Shown: positions 46,255 through 55,427, counted from the first letter of the stretch. The stretch is 64,000 bases of DNA from CAYNLK01 sp964398055 (GCA_964398055.1 CAYNLK010000016.1:49378-113377); one strand, 5' to 3'. Notes: generated by a model from the letters alone, not told the origin. Program-made: numbers and translations.

Positions 46255-47793
46255 CTAATCGACAACCGCGGTCCATGCCAGGCCATAATCTCGATCGATC
46301 AATTGGGTCAACTGCTGGTAGGCGACGAAAAGTTGGTCAAACAACCGCTGGTTAGCTTCAGTTGGAACGATGGAACGGGCCGATTTCTGAAACTGCTGTT
46401 GGCCCGTTTCCAGCGAGTCAAAAACGCCAACGCCCCAGCCAGCCAGGACGGCTGCCCCCAACGCTGGCCAGGAGCCGTACTGGGTCAACCAGATGGGCCG
46501 GCCGGTGCCGTCGGCCACCAATTGGGGCCATAGCGGATTCCGGGCCGCCCCCCCGACCAGCCATAACCGTTCAGGGTGTAAGCCGGCTTGCTGCATCGTC
46601 TCCAGCGCCCAACGCAATTCAAAAACCGCTCCCTCCATAATCGAACGGGCCATATCCCCCCGCCGGTGATCCAGCCGCAAGCCCACAAAGCCGCCCCGCT
46701 GTAACCCGGCCGGTTCCACATGCCCCCCGGTCAGCGGTAAGAAGAATAGACCACCACTGCCCGGCCCGGTCTGGGCCAATTCCTGGTTTAAGGCCGCGTA
46801 CATATCAGCCCGGTTGACCGGCGACGCAACATCAGCGCCCTGCCAACCCTGCTTCAGCCACCATTCCAGAGCCGCGCCCAGGCCCCCCAAGGATTGCGAG
46901 ACGGTCCAGCGGCCCGGCGAGGGATGGAAGTTCAGGTCCATTTCAGCCGGGATAGTTTCAACGGCCGGCTCTTCCACTACCGTAGTCACCACCCAGGAAG
47001 TGCCGCAGGCCAGCAGTACCTTCCTCGGCGCGTTCACCCCCATCCCCAGCGCCGTGCAACCCTGGTCGTGGCCGCCGTTGACCACCACCAGATCAGCCGG
47101 TAAACCGGTCAGGCGGCTGACCTCCGAGGTAATCGGGCCGATGACCGCGCCGGCCGGCCGGATCGGTGAGAGTTGGTCAGGCCGAATCCCGGCTAGAGCG
47201 CATAACTCGTCGCTCCACTGGCCAGTGGTCACGTCAGCCAATTGCATCCCGCCGCCATTGGAGGGGTTGGTGCAAAACTGCCCGGTCAGGCAGTAGATCA
47301 GAAAATCATTGACCGACAGGAAGCGAGCCGCGGCTGCAAATACCTCTGGCTTGAATTGGCGCAGCCAGGCAATGGTCGGCAGGCACAGGCCGGGATGTAA
47401 GCGCCAACCGCTGATCTGCCTCACCTGCGCCTCGACGCCCTCACGCTGCCACTGCTGTACCAAAGCCTCGGTGCGGCCATCCAGCCAGGTAATGAGCGGA
47501 TAGACCGGCGTGCCATCGGCCCGGGCCGGCAGCAGCGAACCGCTCTGAGCCGCCAGAGCCAGGGCCAGCGGGCGAACCTGGAAGTTGGTCGCAGCTAACA
47601 CCGTCCGAATGGCCTCGACCAGAGCCACCCATAAATCCCCCGGATTTTGTTCCGCCCATCCGGCTTGAGGGGTGTGAAAAGGGTAACTCTGTTGAACCGA
47701 GGCCAGTTCCGCGCCGGACAGGTCAAATAAGACCGCCTTGGTTGAGGTGGTGCCGATATCTAAACCGAGGAGGGCTGGTTGTGGGTCAAGCAT
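46255..47793 (-). CDS. FGGY-family carbohydrate kinase, xylulokinase-like
   Basis: 512 residues. LLGLDIGTTSTKAVLFDLSG is the first phosphate motif of the ASKHA fold; GGHDQGCTALGMGV with the catalytic Asp, LACGTSWVVTT and GGAARNPLWPQLVADGTGRPIW are the FGGY signatures, the last giving the second nucleotide motif. Phosphorylates a sugar or polyol with ATP; xylulose or a related ketose is likely but LsrK-like substrates cannot be excluded, given the LsrF-like aldolase nearby. It is on the same strand as the transporter operon, separated from it by the EAD-AAA gene. Confidence 0.9.
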   Translation of the reverse strand: MLDPQPALLGLDIGTTSTKAVLFDLSGAELASVQQSYPFHTPQAGWAEQNPGDLWVALVEAIRTVLAATNFQVRPLALALAAQSGSLLPARADGTPVYPLITWLDGRTEALVQQWQREGVEAQVRQISGWRLHPGLCLPTIAWLRQFKPEVFAAAARFLSVNDFLIYCLTGQFCTNPSNGGGMQLADVTTGQWSDELCALAGIRPDQLSPIRPAGAVIGPITSEVSRLTGLPADLVVVNGGHDQGCTALGMGVNAPRKVLLACGTSWVVTTVVEEPAVETIPAEMDLNFHPSPGRWTVSQSLGGLGAALEWWLKQGWQGADVASPVNRADMYAALNQELAQTGPGSGGLFFLPLTGGHVEPAGLQRGGFVGLRLDHRRGDMARSIMEGAVFELRWALETMQQAGLHPERLWLVGGAARNPLWPQLVADGTGRPIWLTQYGSWPALGAAVLAGWGVGVFDSLETGQQQFQKSARSIVPTEANQRLFDQLFVAYQQLTQLIDRDYGLAWTAVVD

Positions 47794-47821
47794 ATTTGGA
47801 TAATGTTCCTTGCCAGGAAAG

Positions 47822-47864
<43 letters not shown>

Positions 47865-47900
47865 TATATAGAATTGCGAATGGCGAATAATTTGACTACT

Positions 47901-48013
47901 ACCCTGCTACTTGCCACCTGCTACCTGCTACCTGCCGCTTCGCGTGCCACCTGCTACCTGCTACTTGCTAACTGCCGCTTCGTGTGCCACTTGCTACCTG
48001 TTACTTGCTACCC
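47901..48013. repeat. CCTGCTA/CTTGCTA heptad array with a duplicated larger unit
   Basis: Heptads CCTGCTA, CTTGCCA, CCTGCTA, CCTGCTA, CCTGCCG, CTTCGCG, then a TGCCA step, and the whole block repeats with small changes. It fills the gap between the kinase and alcohol dehydrogenase genes. Confidence 0.85.
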
Positions 48014-48015
48014 CG

Positions 48016-49050
48016 TTACCTCTCCCCAAACGTCACCACCACCCGATACGTATCCGGGCGGATGGCTAACTCAAAGCCAGCTTGGACCTCGGGGAAGGGC
48101 ACACATGCACTCACGTAGGGCGATAGGTCGATCTGGCCGGCGGAAATGGCGGCCACCGCCTGACGAAAACTGGCCCGGTTGTGGCTGAAGGTGCCGGTGA
48201 AAACGAGTTCCCGGTAATGGATCTCATTCGGGTCGATTTGGATGGCGCCTTTGGGATAGACCGAACCGTACAGGCACAACCAACCACCTTTGGCCAGGGC
48301 GTCCAACCCCTGCTCGATGGCCGGCGCGCCGCCACCGGTAAAAAAAATCGCCGCCGCGCCGATGCCCTGGCTCTGCTCCCGGACCAAAGCGGCCAGATCG
48401 TGCGCCCGCGGGTCGATGGCCTGATCGGCCCCCAACCGCACGGCCACCTCCCGGCGGGCCGGATCCGGTTCGGCCACAATCACCCGCGTCCCCCGCTGCT
48501 TGAGAAGCTGCACATGCAACAGTCCCATAATCCCGACTCCCTGAACGATGACCGTATCCCCAAACTCTAGCGGCGGTAAAGAAACGCTGCGGGTCACGCA
48601 GGCCACCGGCTCGGCCAGGGCCAACTGCTCAAAAGGGAGAGCAGAGTTGACTTTGTAAACCTGATAAGTTTCGGCATTCACATATTCGCTCAGCCCGGCC
48701 GGGCCCCAAATCTGGCCGGAGGGGACGTGATTGTTGTAAGGGCACAAGTTATCCAGACCCCGACGGCAGTAGTAACAGCTATTGCAGCGGGTGGCCAGGG
48801 CCAGGCAAACGGTATCGCCCGGTTTGAGCGTAGTTTTGGCCGCTGCTCCCACCTCAACAACAACACCCGATACCTCGTGCCCACCCCGAAACGGGTAGCT
48901 GCCGGCGTCGGCGCCTTTGTAAAAGCGCTGCTCCCAGGTGCACAACCCCACCGCCTTAACTTTGACCAAAATTTGATCCGGGTTCAGGGGGGGTAACTCA
49001 ACCTCGCGGATTTCAATCTGTTTGGGTCCGGTAAAGATAGCTGCTTGCAT
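48016..49050 (-). CDS. Zinc-dependent medium-chain alcohol dehydrogenase
   Basis: 344 residues. Catalytic zinc site: LCTWEQRFYKG with Cys36-type ligand and GGHEVSGVVVEVG. Structural zinc: CNSCYYCRRGLDNLC, four Cys in the usual spacing. NAD-binding VIVQGVGIMGLLHVQLLKQRG (GVGIMG). Sorbitol/threonine dehydrogenase-like. It oxidises a polyol or secondary alcohol to a ketone with NAD(P). AAAGGAA precedes the ATG. With the FGGY kinase it would convert a polyol to a ketose and then a ketose phosphate, an inference from gene order. Confidence 0.9.
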   Translation of the reverse strand: MQAAIFTGPKQIEIREVELPPLNPDQILVKVKAVGLCTWEQRFYKGADAGSYPFRGGHEVSGVVVEVGAAAKTTLKPGDTVCLALATRCNSCYYCRRGLDNLCPYNNHVPSGQIWGPAGLSEYVNAETYQVYKVNSALPFEQLALAEPVACVTRSVSLPPLEFGDTVIVQGVGIMGLLHVQLLKQRGTRVIVAEPDPARREVAVRLGADQAIDPRAHDLAALVREQSQGIGAAAIFFTGGGAPAIEQGLDALAKGGWLCLYGSVYPKGAIQIDPNEIHYRELVFTGTFSHNRASFRQAVAAISAGQIDLSPYVSACVPFPEVQAGFELAIRPDTYRVVVTFGER

Positions 49051-49080
49051 AAATCTGGTTCCTTTCAGAGATTCGGGGCT

Positions 49081-49144
49081 GGAGATTTGGAGATTGGGGA
49101 TTGGAGATTGGAGATTGGGTTGAATCTCCTAATCTCCAATCTCC
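49081..49144. repeat. GGAGATT heptads with inverted copies, long hairpin
   Basis: GGAGATT, T, GGAGATT, GGGGATT, GGAGATT, GGAGATT (49081-49116) face AATCTCC, T, AATCTCC, AATCTCC (49123-49144). The arms can pair over about 20 bases with a very short loop. It occupies the gap between the aldehyde and alcohol dehydrogenase genes. Confidence 0.85.
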
Positions 49145-49156
49145 CGAATTTGGCCT

Positions 49157-50650
49157 TCATTTCAAGGCTACCCACACACTCTTGACCTCGGTAAACTGCT
49201 CGATCACGGCCCGGCTGTTGTCGCGGCCGTAGCCGCTCTGTTTGAAGCCGCCAAAGGGGACGGCCGGGTCGAACAGGTCATACGTATTGATCCAGACCAC
49301 CCCTACCTGCAAGGCCGCGGCCAGGCGGTGAGCCCGGGCCACGTCCCGCGTCCAGACGCCGGCAGCCAGGCCGTACGGAGTGTTATTGGCGCGACTCACC
49401 AATTCCTCTTCATCCTCAAAAGTAAAGAGCGACAGCACCGGACCAAAAATCTCTTCGCAGGCAATCGCCGTGTCGTCCCGAACGTCGGTGAAGATGGTGG
49501 GCGGGACGTAATAACCTTTGTCGTAGATGTCGCCGCTCAAGCGCCGCCCTCCGCAGACCAGTTTAGCCCCTTCGGTCTGGCCGCGAGCAATATAGCGCAT
49601 AATCGTCTCGAACTGCTTACGATTAACCACCGGACCCAGCGTCGTCTCAGGGTCCAGGGCATCGCCAATTTTAACCTCCTGGGCCAGTTCAACCAGCCGC
49701 TCCAAGACTTCCCGGTAGACCGGCTTCTCAACATACAGCCGTGATCCGGCCACACAACTCTGGCCGGTGTTACCAAAGGCGGCCTTGAACGCGCCGGGGA
49801 CGGCCTGGGCCAGGTCGGCGTCGGCGCAGATGATGTTGGGCGCCTTGTTGCCCAACTCCAGGGCCAGCCGTTTGAAGGTGGCCGCCGAAGCCTGGACTAC
49901 GCTCCGGCCCGTTTTTTGGGAACCGGTGAACTCGATTTTATCAACCCCCGGCGCGCCGGCCAGGGCGACGCCGGCGTCGTGACCCCAGCCGGTCAGGATA
50001 TTGACGACCCCCGACGGGAAACCGGCCTCCCCAAACAGCTCACCCAGCCGCACCAGCGCCACCGAGGCATACTCCGAGGGCTTAAGGATGACTGTGTTGC
50101 CGCAGGCCAGGGCCGGACCAAGTTTTTGGCAGGCGTGGATGAGGGGGTAGTTCCAGGGGATGATGAAGCCGCAAACGCCGATCGGCTCGCGACGAATGTA
50201 GACCAGGTGGCCGGGGATGGATACCGGCGCGGTCTCGCCGGTCAGCTTGGTCGGCCAGCCACTGTGGTAGTAAATCTGCCGGGCCGCGGCCCGCACGTCG
50301 ATGGTCCGGGTGTGGTGGACCGGTTTGCCGTTATCCAGCGACTCCAGCTCGGCCAGCTCGTCGGCGTGGGCTTCGATCAGGCCGCCCAATTTACGCAGCC
50401 GCGCCTCTCGCTCCGCCGGCGGCAGCGCGGCCCACGGGCCGGCCAAGGCCCGCCGGGCCGCGGCTACGGCCTTGTCCACATCGGCCTGGCCAGCCGCAGC
50501 CAGCTCGGCCAGCAGTTCACCAGTGGAAGGGTTGAGCGCATCCAGTGTCTCACCGGAGGCAGCTGGCTGCCATTCCCCGTCGATCAGCAACTTGAACGGG
50601 GTCTGGCTGAGGAAGGTTTGGGTATTAGGGTGGAGAGTATAATTCGTCAT
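49157..50650 (-). CDS. Aldehyde dehydrogenase, NAD(P)-dependent
   Basis: 497 residues. PWNYPLIHACQKLGPALACGNTVILKPSE is the cofactor loop of the ALDH superfamily; FTGSQKTGR, LELGNKAPNIICADAD (general base Glu) and GQSCVAGSRLYV (nucleophilic Cys) are present; KQSGYGRDNS is the C-terminal loop. Oxidises an aldehyde to an acid. Broad-specificity betaine/retinal-type subgroup. Upstream gene of a pair with the zinc alcohol dehydrogenase, divergent from recD2. Confidence 0.93.
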   Translation of the reverse strand: MTNYTLHPNTQTFLSQTPFKLLIDGEWQPAASGETLDALNPSTGELLAELAAAGQADVDKAVAAARRALAGPWAALPPAEREARLRKLGGLIEAHADELAELESLDNGKPVHHTRTIDVRAAARQIYYHSGWPTKLTGETAPVSIPGHLVYIRREPIGVCGFIIPWNYPLIHACQKLGPALACGNTVILKPSEYASVALVRLGELFGEAGFPSGVVNILTGWGHDAGVALAGAPGVDKIEFTGSQKTGRSVVQASAATFKRLALELGNKAPNIICADADLAQAVPGAFKAAFGNTGQSCVAGSRLYVEKPVYREVLERLVELAQEVKIGDALDPETTLGPVVNRKQFETIMRYIARGQTEGAKLVCGGRRLSGDIYDKGYYVPPTIFTDVRDDTAIACEEIFGPVLSLFTFEDEEELVSRANNTPYGLAAGVWTRDVARAHRLAAALQVGVVWINTYDLFDPAVPFGGFKQSGYGRDNSRAVIEQFTEVKSVWVALK

Positions 50651-50738
50651 TCGCTACATCTGCCCTGTGGGTTCGCCATATGCTATTCGTTATTCGCGGC
50701 CACGATTATACCGTCTTTTCTTCATTTCAAAAAGTCTG

Positions 50739-50747
50739 TGTTAAAAT
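50739..50747 (+). promoter_or_regulatory. Extended -10 candidate for recD2
   Basis: TGT-TAAAAT. The expected start near 50754 gives a leader of about 12 bases that contains AGGGGG before the ATG. No convincing -35 box. Confidence 0.35.
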
Positions 50748-50765
50748 GAATAGGGGGCAAGTGCG

Positions 50766-53162
50766 ATGAACGAATCAGCCAACAAACCAACCAGCCAACC
50801 TCCCTTTGGTGGTAACCAACCGACCATCTTAACTGGCGCCGTGGAACGGATCACCTTCACCAACCCGGAGAACGGCTACACCGTGGCCCGCTTCCAGGCG
50901 GACAAACAGTTCGGCCTGGTGACGATTGTCGGCGCGCTGGCCGACGTCCATCCGGGGGCGCGACTGAAGCTGTTTGGCCGCTGGAAAAGCCATTCCAAAT
51001 ATGGCGAGCAGTTCGAGATCGAGCGGTACGTGGAGGAGGTTCCGGCTACGGTGGAAGGGATCAAGCGCTACCTGGGTAGCGGGCTGATCAAGGGCATCGG
51101 CCCGGTGATGGCCAGGCGGATCGCCGAGAAGTTCGGTCCCTACACCCTGGACATCATCGAAAACGACATCGACAGGTTAGTTGAGGTGGAGGGCATTGGC
51201 CGCAAAAGGGTCAAAATGATTACCAAAGCCTGGGAAGCCCAAAAACAGATCAAAGAGATCATGCTCTTTTTGCAAAGTCACCAGGTCAGCACCAACCTGG
51301 CGGTAAAAATCTACAAAACCTACGGCGACCAGTCGATCAGCATTGTCAGAAACGAGCCGTACCGGCTGGCGCGGGACATCTTCGGCATCGGTTTCCTGAC
51401 CGCGGATAAGATTGCCCGCAACCTGGGCATCGAGGCCGATGCGCCGCAGCGGATTGCCGCCGGGATCGAGTACACCCTCAACCAACTGGCCGATCAGGGT
51501 CACGTCTTTGCCCCGCGGGAGCACCTGGTCGAGGCCGCGATCAACATTCTGGGCGTCGAGCCGGAACAGGTAGAGGCGCAAGTGGAGAGCCTGCGCCGGG
51601 ACGAGCGGGTGGTTGTGGAGCGGAGAGTGGGGAGCGGAGAACGGAGAGCGGGGAGCGGAAAGCGAGGAGCGGGGAGCGAGGAGCGGGGAGCGGAGAGCGG
51701 AGAGCGGAGAGCGAGGAGCGAGGAGCGAAGAGCGTGGAGCGGAGAGCAAGCGGCCGGGGAACAAATCGTAAATCGTAAATCTGAAATCGTAAATAACGTA
51801 ATTCCCGTTGAATCGGTTTACCTGCCCCCCTTCTACTATGCCGAGGTGGGGGTGGCCCGGCGGGTCAAGGAGTTGATGAGTAGCCCTGAAAGCCGGCTGG
51901 CGACGTTCAGGGGGGTGGATTGGGACAAAGCCTTTGGTTGGCTGGCGACAATGCAGCAAGATGGGATCACCCTGGCCGAACGGCAGCGCCAGGCCGTGCA
52001 GATGGCTCTGAGCCACAAAGTCAGTATCTTGACCGGCGGGCCGGGTACCGGTAAAACCAGCACAGTCAAAGCCATCTTGAGCCTGTTACGCGGCAAAGGT
52101 AAACGGGCGCTGCTGGCCGCGCCAACGGGTCGAGCAGCCAAGCGACTGGCCGAGAGCACCGGCCAGGAAGCCAAAACCATCCACCGGCTGTTGGAGGTCA
52201 GCCCCAGCGAGGGCTTCAAATTCCAGCGCAACCAGGACAATCCGCTGGAGGCCGATTTGATTATCCTGGATGAGTGCTCGATGGTAGACCTGATTTTGAT
52301 GAACAGCCTGCTCAAGGCTATCCACCCGGCCACCCACCTGCTGCTGGTGGGCGACGCCGACCAACTGCCCAGCGTGGGCGCGGGCAACGTGCTGCGGGAT
52401 ATGATCGGCAGCGGCGTTGTGCCGGTCACCCGGCTGGAGGTTATCTTTCGCCAGGCCGCCGACAGCACGATTATCACCAACGCTCACCGCATCAACCGGG
52501 GCGACTTGCCCATCTTCCCTCAAGACAAGCGTGATTTTTACTTCTTTGGCCAGGAGGAGCCGGAAGCCGCGGCCGAGCTGGTGGTGGATATCGTAGCCCG
52601 GCGCATCCCGGAGAAGTTTGGCCTGGCCAGTCAGGATATCCAGGTACTTAGCCCGATGCACCGGGGCGCAACCGGAGCGCGGGCGCTCAACGAAAAGCTG
52701 CAGGCCAGGCTCAACCCGCTCCGCTACGACCGGCCGGAGTATCGCAGCGGCAGCCGCGTCTTTAGAATCGGCGACCGGGTGCTCCAACTGCGCAATAATT
52801 ATGATAAAGATATCTACAACGGCGACATCGGCCAGATTACGAAGATCGATTTAGAGGATGGCGAAATCCGGGTAGAATTTGAGGGGCGGCCGGTTAGCTA
52901 CGACTTCAGCGATTTGGACGAGCTAACCCTGGCCTATGCTATGAGCGTCCACAAGAGCCAGGGCAGTGAATATCCGGTGGTGGTAGTACCGATCTTGACT
53001 CAACATTACATGCTGCTGCAACGAAACCTGTTGTACACCGCCATCACCCGGGCCAAAAGGATGGTGGTACTGGTAGGTACGCGCAAAGCTATTGCCATGG
53101 CTGTAAAAAATGATAAGATTGCGGCCCGCTGGTCGGCCTTACCGGAGCGGCTACAAGCATAA
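50766..53162 (+). CDS. recD2: RecD2-type SF1B DNA helicase with heptad-repeat insert
   Basis: 798 residues. N-terminal OB-like and helix-hairpin-helix region (LIKGIGPVMARRIAEKFG, LVEVEGIGRKRVKMI, FGIGFLTADKIARNLG). Walker A GGPGTGKTST near 426, DECSMVDLILM (Walker B), LLLVGDADQLPSVGAGNVL, VIFRQA, and AYAMSVHKSQGSEYP with YTAITRAKR at the C-terminus. RecD2 is a 5'-3' helicase in repair without RecBC. Between about residues 284 and 344 an insert encoded by RGAGCGR heptads and AAATCGT heptads adds an Arg/Glu/Ser/Gly-rich, seven-residue-periodic segment between the hairpin region and the helicase core. The extreme N-terminus (NKPTSQPPFGGNQPT) derives from an AACC tract. Confidence 0.93.
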   Translation: MNESANKPTSQPPFGGNQPTILTGAVERITFTNPENGYTVARFQADKQFGLVTIVGALADVHPGARLKLFGRWKSHSKYGEQFEIERYVEEVPATVEGIKRYLGSGLIKGIGPVMARRIAEKFGPYTLDIIENDIDRLVEVEGIGRKRVKMITKAWEAQKQIKEIMLFLQSHQVSTNLAVKIYKTYGDQSISIVRNEPYRLARDIFGIGFLTADKIARNLGIEADAPQRIAAGIEYTLNQLADQGHVFAPREHLVEAAINILGVEPEQVEAQVESLRRDERVVVERRVGSGERRAGSGKRGAGSEERGAESGERRARSEERRAWSGEQAAGEQIVNRKSEIVNNVIPVESVYLPPFYYAEVGVARRVKELMSSPESRLATFRGVDWDKAFGWLATMQQDGITLAERQRQAVQMALSHKVSILTGGPGTGKTSTVKAILSLLRGKGKRALLAAPTGRAAKRLAESTGQEAKTIHRLLEVSPSEGFKFQRNQDNPLEADLIILDECSMVDLILMNSLLKAIHPATHLLLVGDADQLPSVGAGNVLRDMIGSGVVPVTRLEVIFRQAADSTIITNAHRINRGDLPIFPQDKRDFYFFGQEEPEAAAELVVDIVARRIPEKFGLASQDIQVLSPMHRGATGARALNEKLQARLNPLRYDRPEYRSGSRVFRIGDRVLQLRNNYDKDIYNGDIGQITKIDLEDGEIRVEFEGRPVSYDFSDLDELTLAYAMSVHKSQGSEYPVVVVPILTQHYMLLQRNLLYTAITRAKRMVVLVGTRKAIAMAVKNDKIAARWSALPERLQA
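51617..51797 (+). repeat. Heptad arrays inside recD2
   Basis: 51617-51749 is 19 heptads in perfect register, consensus RGAGCGR. After a short unrelated stretch, 51763-51797 is five AAATCGT-type heptads. All is translated in frame. Confidence 0.95.
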
Positions 53163-53214
53163 AATCAGATCAACAACTCAACAACTTTTTGCATTTATAA
53201 GGAGCTTGCCACTG

Positions 53215-55005
53215 ATGGCAAAAAAGCAAAAATCAAAGAAAGAGAAAAAACCAAATATTCCCGTCCAGACGATGGCCCGGCCTCGTCTGGAACAACTCCT
53301 GACTCGCCGCCAGCACGGCGAGTTGGAGGACAAGGAGTTTATCGGATCGATTGAGGCGCTGATGGGGGAAATTGGTCGCGAAGCCGTCCTCAATGCGCTG
53401 GTCAGCCTGCTCGATGGCGCCACTCCGGAACAAAAAGAGGCTCTTATGGTTGCCATTCCCAAGCTGGGCAATGCCGACACCATCAAACATCTCTGGCATC
53501 TGGTGCGCCGCTCCAAGCTGTCTGTAGGGGGCAAGATGACGGCGCTGGTTATCCTCAAGGAGATGGGGGAAGAAGTCGACCTGGAAGACCCCGGCGAATA
53601 TATTTCCTGGCGCGATATTAAACATTCCGACCTTTCAGAAATTCAGAATATGGGGCAATTTGCCTTACGCGCCCTGACCAAAGAGCTGCAAAAACTCGAC
53701 ACCGCCGACGACGTTGAAGCATTTATGCTTCGCGCCGATGAATTACTCCCCGCCGGCAGTAAGGTGGGCGTAAAGCTAACCCAAATTGAGGGTCTCATTC
53801 AAATGGGTGACTCGGCTGCGGCCGATATGCTCAGCGCAATGTTGGCCACCACAACCGATTCCCAGGTACGAGAGGCGGCGCGCCAGGGGTTGTTGAAGTT
53901 ATCGGCTCAAAGAGTTTTTCCCCAATCAGAGGTCATCAGATCGCTGCGGAACGAGCCTTTTCACTCGGCCTATTCCACCGACCCGGCCCATCCCTGGCAG
54001 CAAGGGGTCATCATGGTCTGGGAACGACCGCACAAGACGGTCCAGGCGTTGGTCTTTTTACGGGATTTCGGCTCCCCCTGGAAAGGGGCCATCAAAGATT
54101 TGTTCCCAACTTACAGCATGCCCTGGTCAAAATTCAAACGGGAGATGCTCGATCGGGCCGAGGGCACGGAGGCTGAATATCGCCGAGTGCCCTATGCCCG
54201 CGCTCGCAAGTTCATCCTCGATGCCATCGAGGCCAATCGGAAAAATCGAGTTAAATTCCCGCCGGAATATGAGAAGTATCTCTACCTGCTGGAACGGCGG
54301 ATTATCAACCCCTCTCCTGAGGCCGTGGCCTACGCCGAACAGGTTGACGCCCAAACCGTCGATGAGTGGGGCGAGTTGGCCGGCGAGCCGGTGCGAGGTA
54401 TGGAGATTATCGGGCCAGGCGGTAAGCCAATCCCAATAATTGAAATGGATGACCTGGAAGATTTTGAGGATGAGGAGTATGAGTTGACTTTGGACGACCT
54501 TCTGGATGAGGTTGAGCAATTTTACCTGGGAGACCCTGACGAGGAAGAAGTTTTTGTAGAAGAGGCTGATGAAAGCGAAGAGGAAGAAGAAGAAGAAGAA
54601 GAAGAAGAAGAAGAAGAAGAACTGATACCCTATAACTGGATGGTTGACTATCTGACCACTCGCCACAATGAAGGGATGGAGCCAGAAGAACTGGGGGAGC
54701 GTTGGGATAATTTAACTGAGTTCATTTACTATCTCGACGACCCCGATTATGACCCACCCGAGACTCTGGCCGACCTGCAGGGCTACCACCTGAGTGAGTT
54801 TATCACCGACTATTGGGATGAAAACATTTTGGAGGCAGAAACCACAACCGTTGAGGAGAAAGAATTCATTGTCGCTTCGATTCAAGACTTGTATGAGTAT
54901 CTGGCCGAACGGGGCTACGTCCCTACCGAAGTAGTCAAACAGATTAATGACGCGGTTGCCGCTCTCTTCAAACAACGCAACATGCTTACGCCCATCTCAA
55001 GATAG
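53215..55005 (+). CDS. HEAT-like repeat protein with long poly-Glu tract
   Basis: 596 residues from the ATG at 53215 (AAGGAG upstream); reading is open back to 53110, but that part overlaps recD2. A Lys-rich start (AKKQKSKKEKKP) is followed by alpha-helical repeats resembling HEAT units (about 45-250: REAVLNALVSLLDGATPEQKEALMVAIPKLG, VREAARQGLLKL). The middle has WSKFKREMLDRAEG and an acidic stretch; residues 455-469 are 15 Glu encoded almost only by GAA. The C-terminal quarter is helical. No enzymatic motif is visible. It is 52 bases after recD2 on the same strand, perhaps cotranscribed. Function unknown; a scaffold is a guess. Confidence 0.75.
   Translation: MAKKQKSKKEKKPNIPVQTMARPRLEQLLTRRQHGELEDKEFIGSIEALMGEIGREAVLNALVSLLDGATPEQKEALMVAIPKLGNADTIKHLWHLVRRSKLSVGGKMTALVILKEMGEEVDLEDPGEYISWRDIKHSDLSEIQNMGQFALRALTKELQKLDTADDVEAFMLRADELLPAGSKVGVKLTQIEGLIQMGDSAAADMLSAMLATTTDSQVREAARQGLLKLSAQRVFPQSEVIRSLRNEPFHSAYSTDPAHPWQQGVIMVWERPHKTVQALVFLRDFGSPWKGAIKDLFPTYSMPWSKFKREMLDRAEGTEAEYRRVPYARARKFILDAIEANRKNRVKFPPEYEKYLYLLERRIINPSPEAVAYAEQVDAQTVDEWGELAGEPVRGMEIIGPGGKPIPIIEMDDLEDFEDEEYELTLDDLLDEVEQFYLGDPDEEEVFVEEADESEEEEEEEEEEEEEEELIPYNWMVDYLTTRHNEGMEPEELGERWDNLTEFIYYLDDPDYDPPETLADLQGYHLSEFITDYWDENILEAETTTVEEKEFIVASIQDLYEYLAERGYVPTEVVKQINDAVAALFKQRNMLTPISR
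54577..54621 (+). repeat. GAA trinucleotide tract (poly-Glu)
   Basis: Fifteen codons, GAA with a single GAG in second place, a microsatellite inside the HEAT-like gene. Such pure triplet runs can change length by slippage without shifting the frame. Confidence 0.9.
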
Positions 55006-55054
55006 TCAAGAGATTGACGATGAACCAATCCTCATAGAATTTTCGGGTCAGAAG

Positions 55055-55083
55055 TTGACCGGCCATTGTTGTCATGTTACACT
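55055..55083 (+). promoter_or_regulatory. Promoter candidate of the toxin-antitoxin pair
   Basis: TTGACC (55055-55060), 17-bp spacer, TACACT (55078-55083) preceded by TGT (extended -10). Confidence 0.5.
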
Positions 55084-55093
55084 TTTCATGTTA

Positions 55094-55104
55094 GTCATAA
55101 TGAC
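55094..55104 (+). promoter_or_regulatory. Inverted repeat GTCAT-A-ATGAC, likely antitoxin operator
   Basis: Perfect 5+1+5 palindrome between the candidate promoter and the antitoxin ATG at 55122. Two direct CATGTTA copies lie just upstream (55073-55079 and 55087-55093). Phd-type antitoxins bind such palindromes to repress their own operon. Confidence 0.4.
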
Positions 55105-55121
55105 CAACTTGGGAGGTTTCA

Positions 55122-55427
55122 ATGACCACAACTTTAAATACAGCCGAAATAAAAGCGCGCCTTTCTGAACTGATCAGCCGGGTTAACTTAAGGCGCGAAC
55201 GATTGGTGGTTACACGGCGTGGCAAACCAGTCGCGGCGCTGGTGAGTATCGACGACTTACACCGACTTGAAGCCCTGGATGCTGCCAATGCCAGCTACAA
55301 CATATCAACAGTGCATCCTGTGATGCAGGCTTTTGGAGGATGGGCTGACCGAGAGGATTTGGATGAATTAGTGAGCGAAATCTATGCTAATCGCGAAGCT
55401 TCATCTGGCCGTGAGGTAGAGTTATGA
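55122..55427 (+). CDS. Phd/YefM-family antitoxin
   Basis: 101 residues. NTAEIKARLSELISRVNLRRERLVVTRRGKPVAALVSIDDLHRLE is the Phd/YefM DNA-binding and dimer fold; the C-terminal half (DELVSEIYANREASS) is the acidic tail expected to wrap the toxin. GGGAGG lies six bases before the ATG. Overlaps the toxin gene by four bases (ATGA). It would neutralise the PIN toxin and repress the shared promoter. Confidence 0.9.
   Translation: MTTTLNTAEIKARLSELISRVNLRRERLVVTRRGKPVAALVSIDDLHRLEALDAANASYNISTVHPVMQAFGGWADREDLDELVSEIYANREASSGREVEL

Noticed and set aside
47901..48013. Minisatellite-type origin of replication (iterons)
   Set aside because: No dnaA or rep gene and no DnaA boxes nearby; the same kind of repeat occurs at many unrelated places.
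51617..51797. Frameshift or misassembly in recD2
   Set aside because: The heptads are in perfect register and the frame is kept across the insert with intact motifs on both sides; the same thing is seen in uvrA.
54127..54666. Minus-strand gene with a poly-Phe run opposite the poly-Glu tract
   Set aside because: It is the antisense shadow of the GAA tract in the HEAT-like gene; no ribosome site or recognisable domain.
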